From: CADCTB01 sp964479465
GTDB lineage: Bacteria > Actinomycetota > Acidimicrobiia > Acidimicrobiales > AC-14
Reading direction: 5' to 3'
Assembly (NCBI GenBank): GCA_964479465.1
Contig: CAYZMG010000082.1
Location: 1 to 17,883 of the forward strand
Length of the DNA stretch: 17,883 bases
Part shown: in pieces, positions 16,980 through 17,883 of the stretch
Position numbering within the stretch: the stretch's first letter is position 1
How the letters are laid out: each line of letters opens with the position of its first letter
Made by a program: the position numbers and the translations under genes
Notes under the pieces: model-generated
The model's input: only the letters and a program-made list of their open reading frames with translations
Told to the model about the DNA's origin: nothing
The model's database searches: none

Positions 16980-17883
16980 GCCGACTCCGCCTTGGCGCTG
17001 CCCGGGAAGTAGCAGGCCACCGGCTGGCCCGGCTCTGACCGTTCGACGAGCGCCGGCACCTCGTCCGCGCACTGCGTCTCGGCCTTCCAGCACCGGGTGC
17101 GGAAGTGGCAGCCCGACGGCGGGTCGGCCGGGTCGGGGACCTCGCCGGTGAGCACGATGCGCGATCCCCGGCCGGCACGGGTGGGGTCGGGGATCGGGAC
17201 GGCGTCGAGGAGAGCCTGGGTGTAGGGGTGCTGCGGGGACCGGAACAGATCCTCGGTGGGGCCGGACTCGACGATCCTCCCGAGGTACATCACCGCCACC
17301 CGATCGGCGACCTGGCGAACCACGGAGAGGTCGTGGGAGATGATCAGGTAGGTGAGGCCGAGTTCGGCCCGGAGGTCGGCCAGCAGATTCAGCACCTGGG
17401 CCTGGATGGAGACGTCGAGCGCCGACACCGGCTCGTCGAGGACAAGGACCTGCGGTTCGAGGGCCAGTGCCCGGGCGATGCCCACCCGCTGGAGCTGACC
17501 GCCGGAGAACTGGTGTGGGTAGCGGTTGGCGTGGGAGCGGTCGAGGCCCACCATCGCCAGCAGCTCGTGGAGGCGCTTGGTCGCATCCCGCCGGGAGACG
17601 CCGTGGATGGCCAGTGGCTCGGTGATGCTGGACCCGACGGCCATCTTGGGGTTCAGGGATGCCTGCGGGTCCTGGAACACCATCTGGATCCCCTTGCGGA
17701 TCCGGCGCAGCTCCCGCCCGGACAGAGCGCTGACGTCCTGACCGTCGAAGAGGATGCGCCCGGTGGTCGCGTCCTGGAGCCGGACGATCGCGTACGCCGT
17801 CGTCGACTTCCCGCAGCCCGACTCGCCGACGAGCCCGACCGTCTCCCCCGCCCGGAGGTCGAGGGAGATCCCGTCGACCGCCT
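16967..17883 (-). CDS. oligopeptide/dipeptide-type ABC transporter ATP-binding protein, 5' end outside the window
   Basis: The frame stays open to the window edge. It reads AVDGISLDLRAGETVGLVG, then Walker A GESGCGKST (codons 17801-17827), the Q-loop VFQDPQASLNP, signature FSGGQLQRVGIARALA (near 17465-17508), Walker B VLVLDEPVSALD and the switch His of IISHDLSV. The C-terminus is the oligopeptide-type extension with PYTQALLDAVPIPDP, then GCHFRTRCWKAETQCADEVP, matching DppF/OppF. An internal ATG at 17683 is not the start, because the nucleotide-binding loop lies upstream of it. A DppD-type ATPase may lie beyond the window. It is an ATPase of the right subfamily for the two permeases, but is on the opposite strand and converges on them, so the pairing is probable, not certain. 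Confidence 0.93.
   Translation of the reverse strand, partial: AVDGISLDLRAGETVGLVGESGCGKSTTAYAIVRLQDATTGRILFDGQDVSALSGRELRRIRKGIQMVFQDPQASLNPKMAVGSSITEPLAIHGVSRRDATKRLHELLAMVGLDRSHANRYPHQFSGGQLQRVGIARALALEPQVLVLDEPVSALDVSIQAQVLNLLADLRAELGLTYLIISHDLSVVRQVADRVAVMYLGRIVESGPTEDLFRSPQHPYTQALLDAVPIPDPTRAGRGSRIVLTGEVPDPADPPSGCHFRTRCWKAETQCADEVPALVERSEPGQPVACYFPGSAKAESAQRL

Overview
The window is very GC-rich, densely packed bacterial DNA with frequent GTG and TTG starts, Shine-Dalgarno sites mixed with apparently leaderless starts, and long open antisense frames caused by GC bias. Together with a form I carbon monoxide dehydrogenase this points to an actinobacterium. Acidimicrobiia or a related deep-branching class is my best guess, but this is an inference from composition and gene content; no phylogenetic marker is present.

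Left part (1-8231, all + strand): a gene cluster for aerobic CO oxidation. A 5'-truncated coxE (VWA protein) leads into coxM-coxS-coxL, encoding the flavin, 2x[2Fe-2S] and Mo-Cu subunits of CO dehydrogenase. The order M-S-L and the active-site motif AYRCSFR in CoxL identify the true CO-oxidising form I enzyme. Maturation genes follow with almost no spacing: an XdhC-family protein carrying a C-terminal YHS domain, a second full-length XdhC/CoxI-type protein, CoxG (SRPBCC domain plus hydrophobic tail), and a MobA/MocA-type nucleotidyltransferase that probably makes the molybdopterin cytosine dinucleotide the enzyme needs.

Middle (8203-9101, - strand): a small FMN-binding split-barrel (pyridoxamine-phosphate-oxidase-like) gene, which overlaps the nucleotidyltransferase tail to tail, and a small ABM-like alpha/beta-barrel gene. 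A possible 38-codon ORF lies between them. Divergent from these is a 936-residue AAA-ATPase/LuxR (LAL-type) regulator (9102-11912), with an 11-bp direct repeat just upstream.

Right part (11944-16979, + strand): a well-placed sigma70-type promoter overlaps the regulator's stop codon and would give a leaderless mRNA. It drives two tandem CooC/MinD-type P-loop ATPases. The second is interrupted by an in-frame TGA, exactly where CooC proteins have a conserved Cys. Then come a family-5 solute-binding lipoprotein and two DppB/DppC-type permeases. On the opposite strand, ending tail to tail with the second permease, is the 3' part of an oligopeptide-type ABC ATPase that runs off the window.

Functional reading: CO dehydrogenase and its maturation proteins sit beside a large ATP-dependent regulator and a second unit combining CooC-like ATPases with an ABC importer. 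The least explained parts are the XdhC-YHS fusion (possible copper or sulfur handling for the Cu-S-Mo site), the CooC-like pair with its in-frame UGA, and the link between that pair and the ABC transporter.
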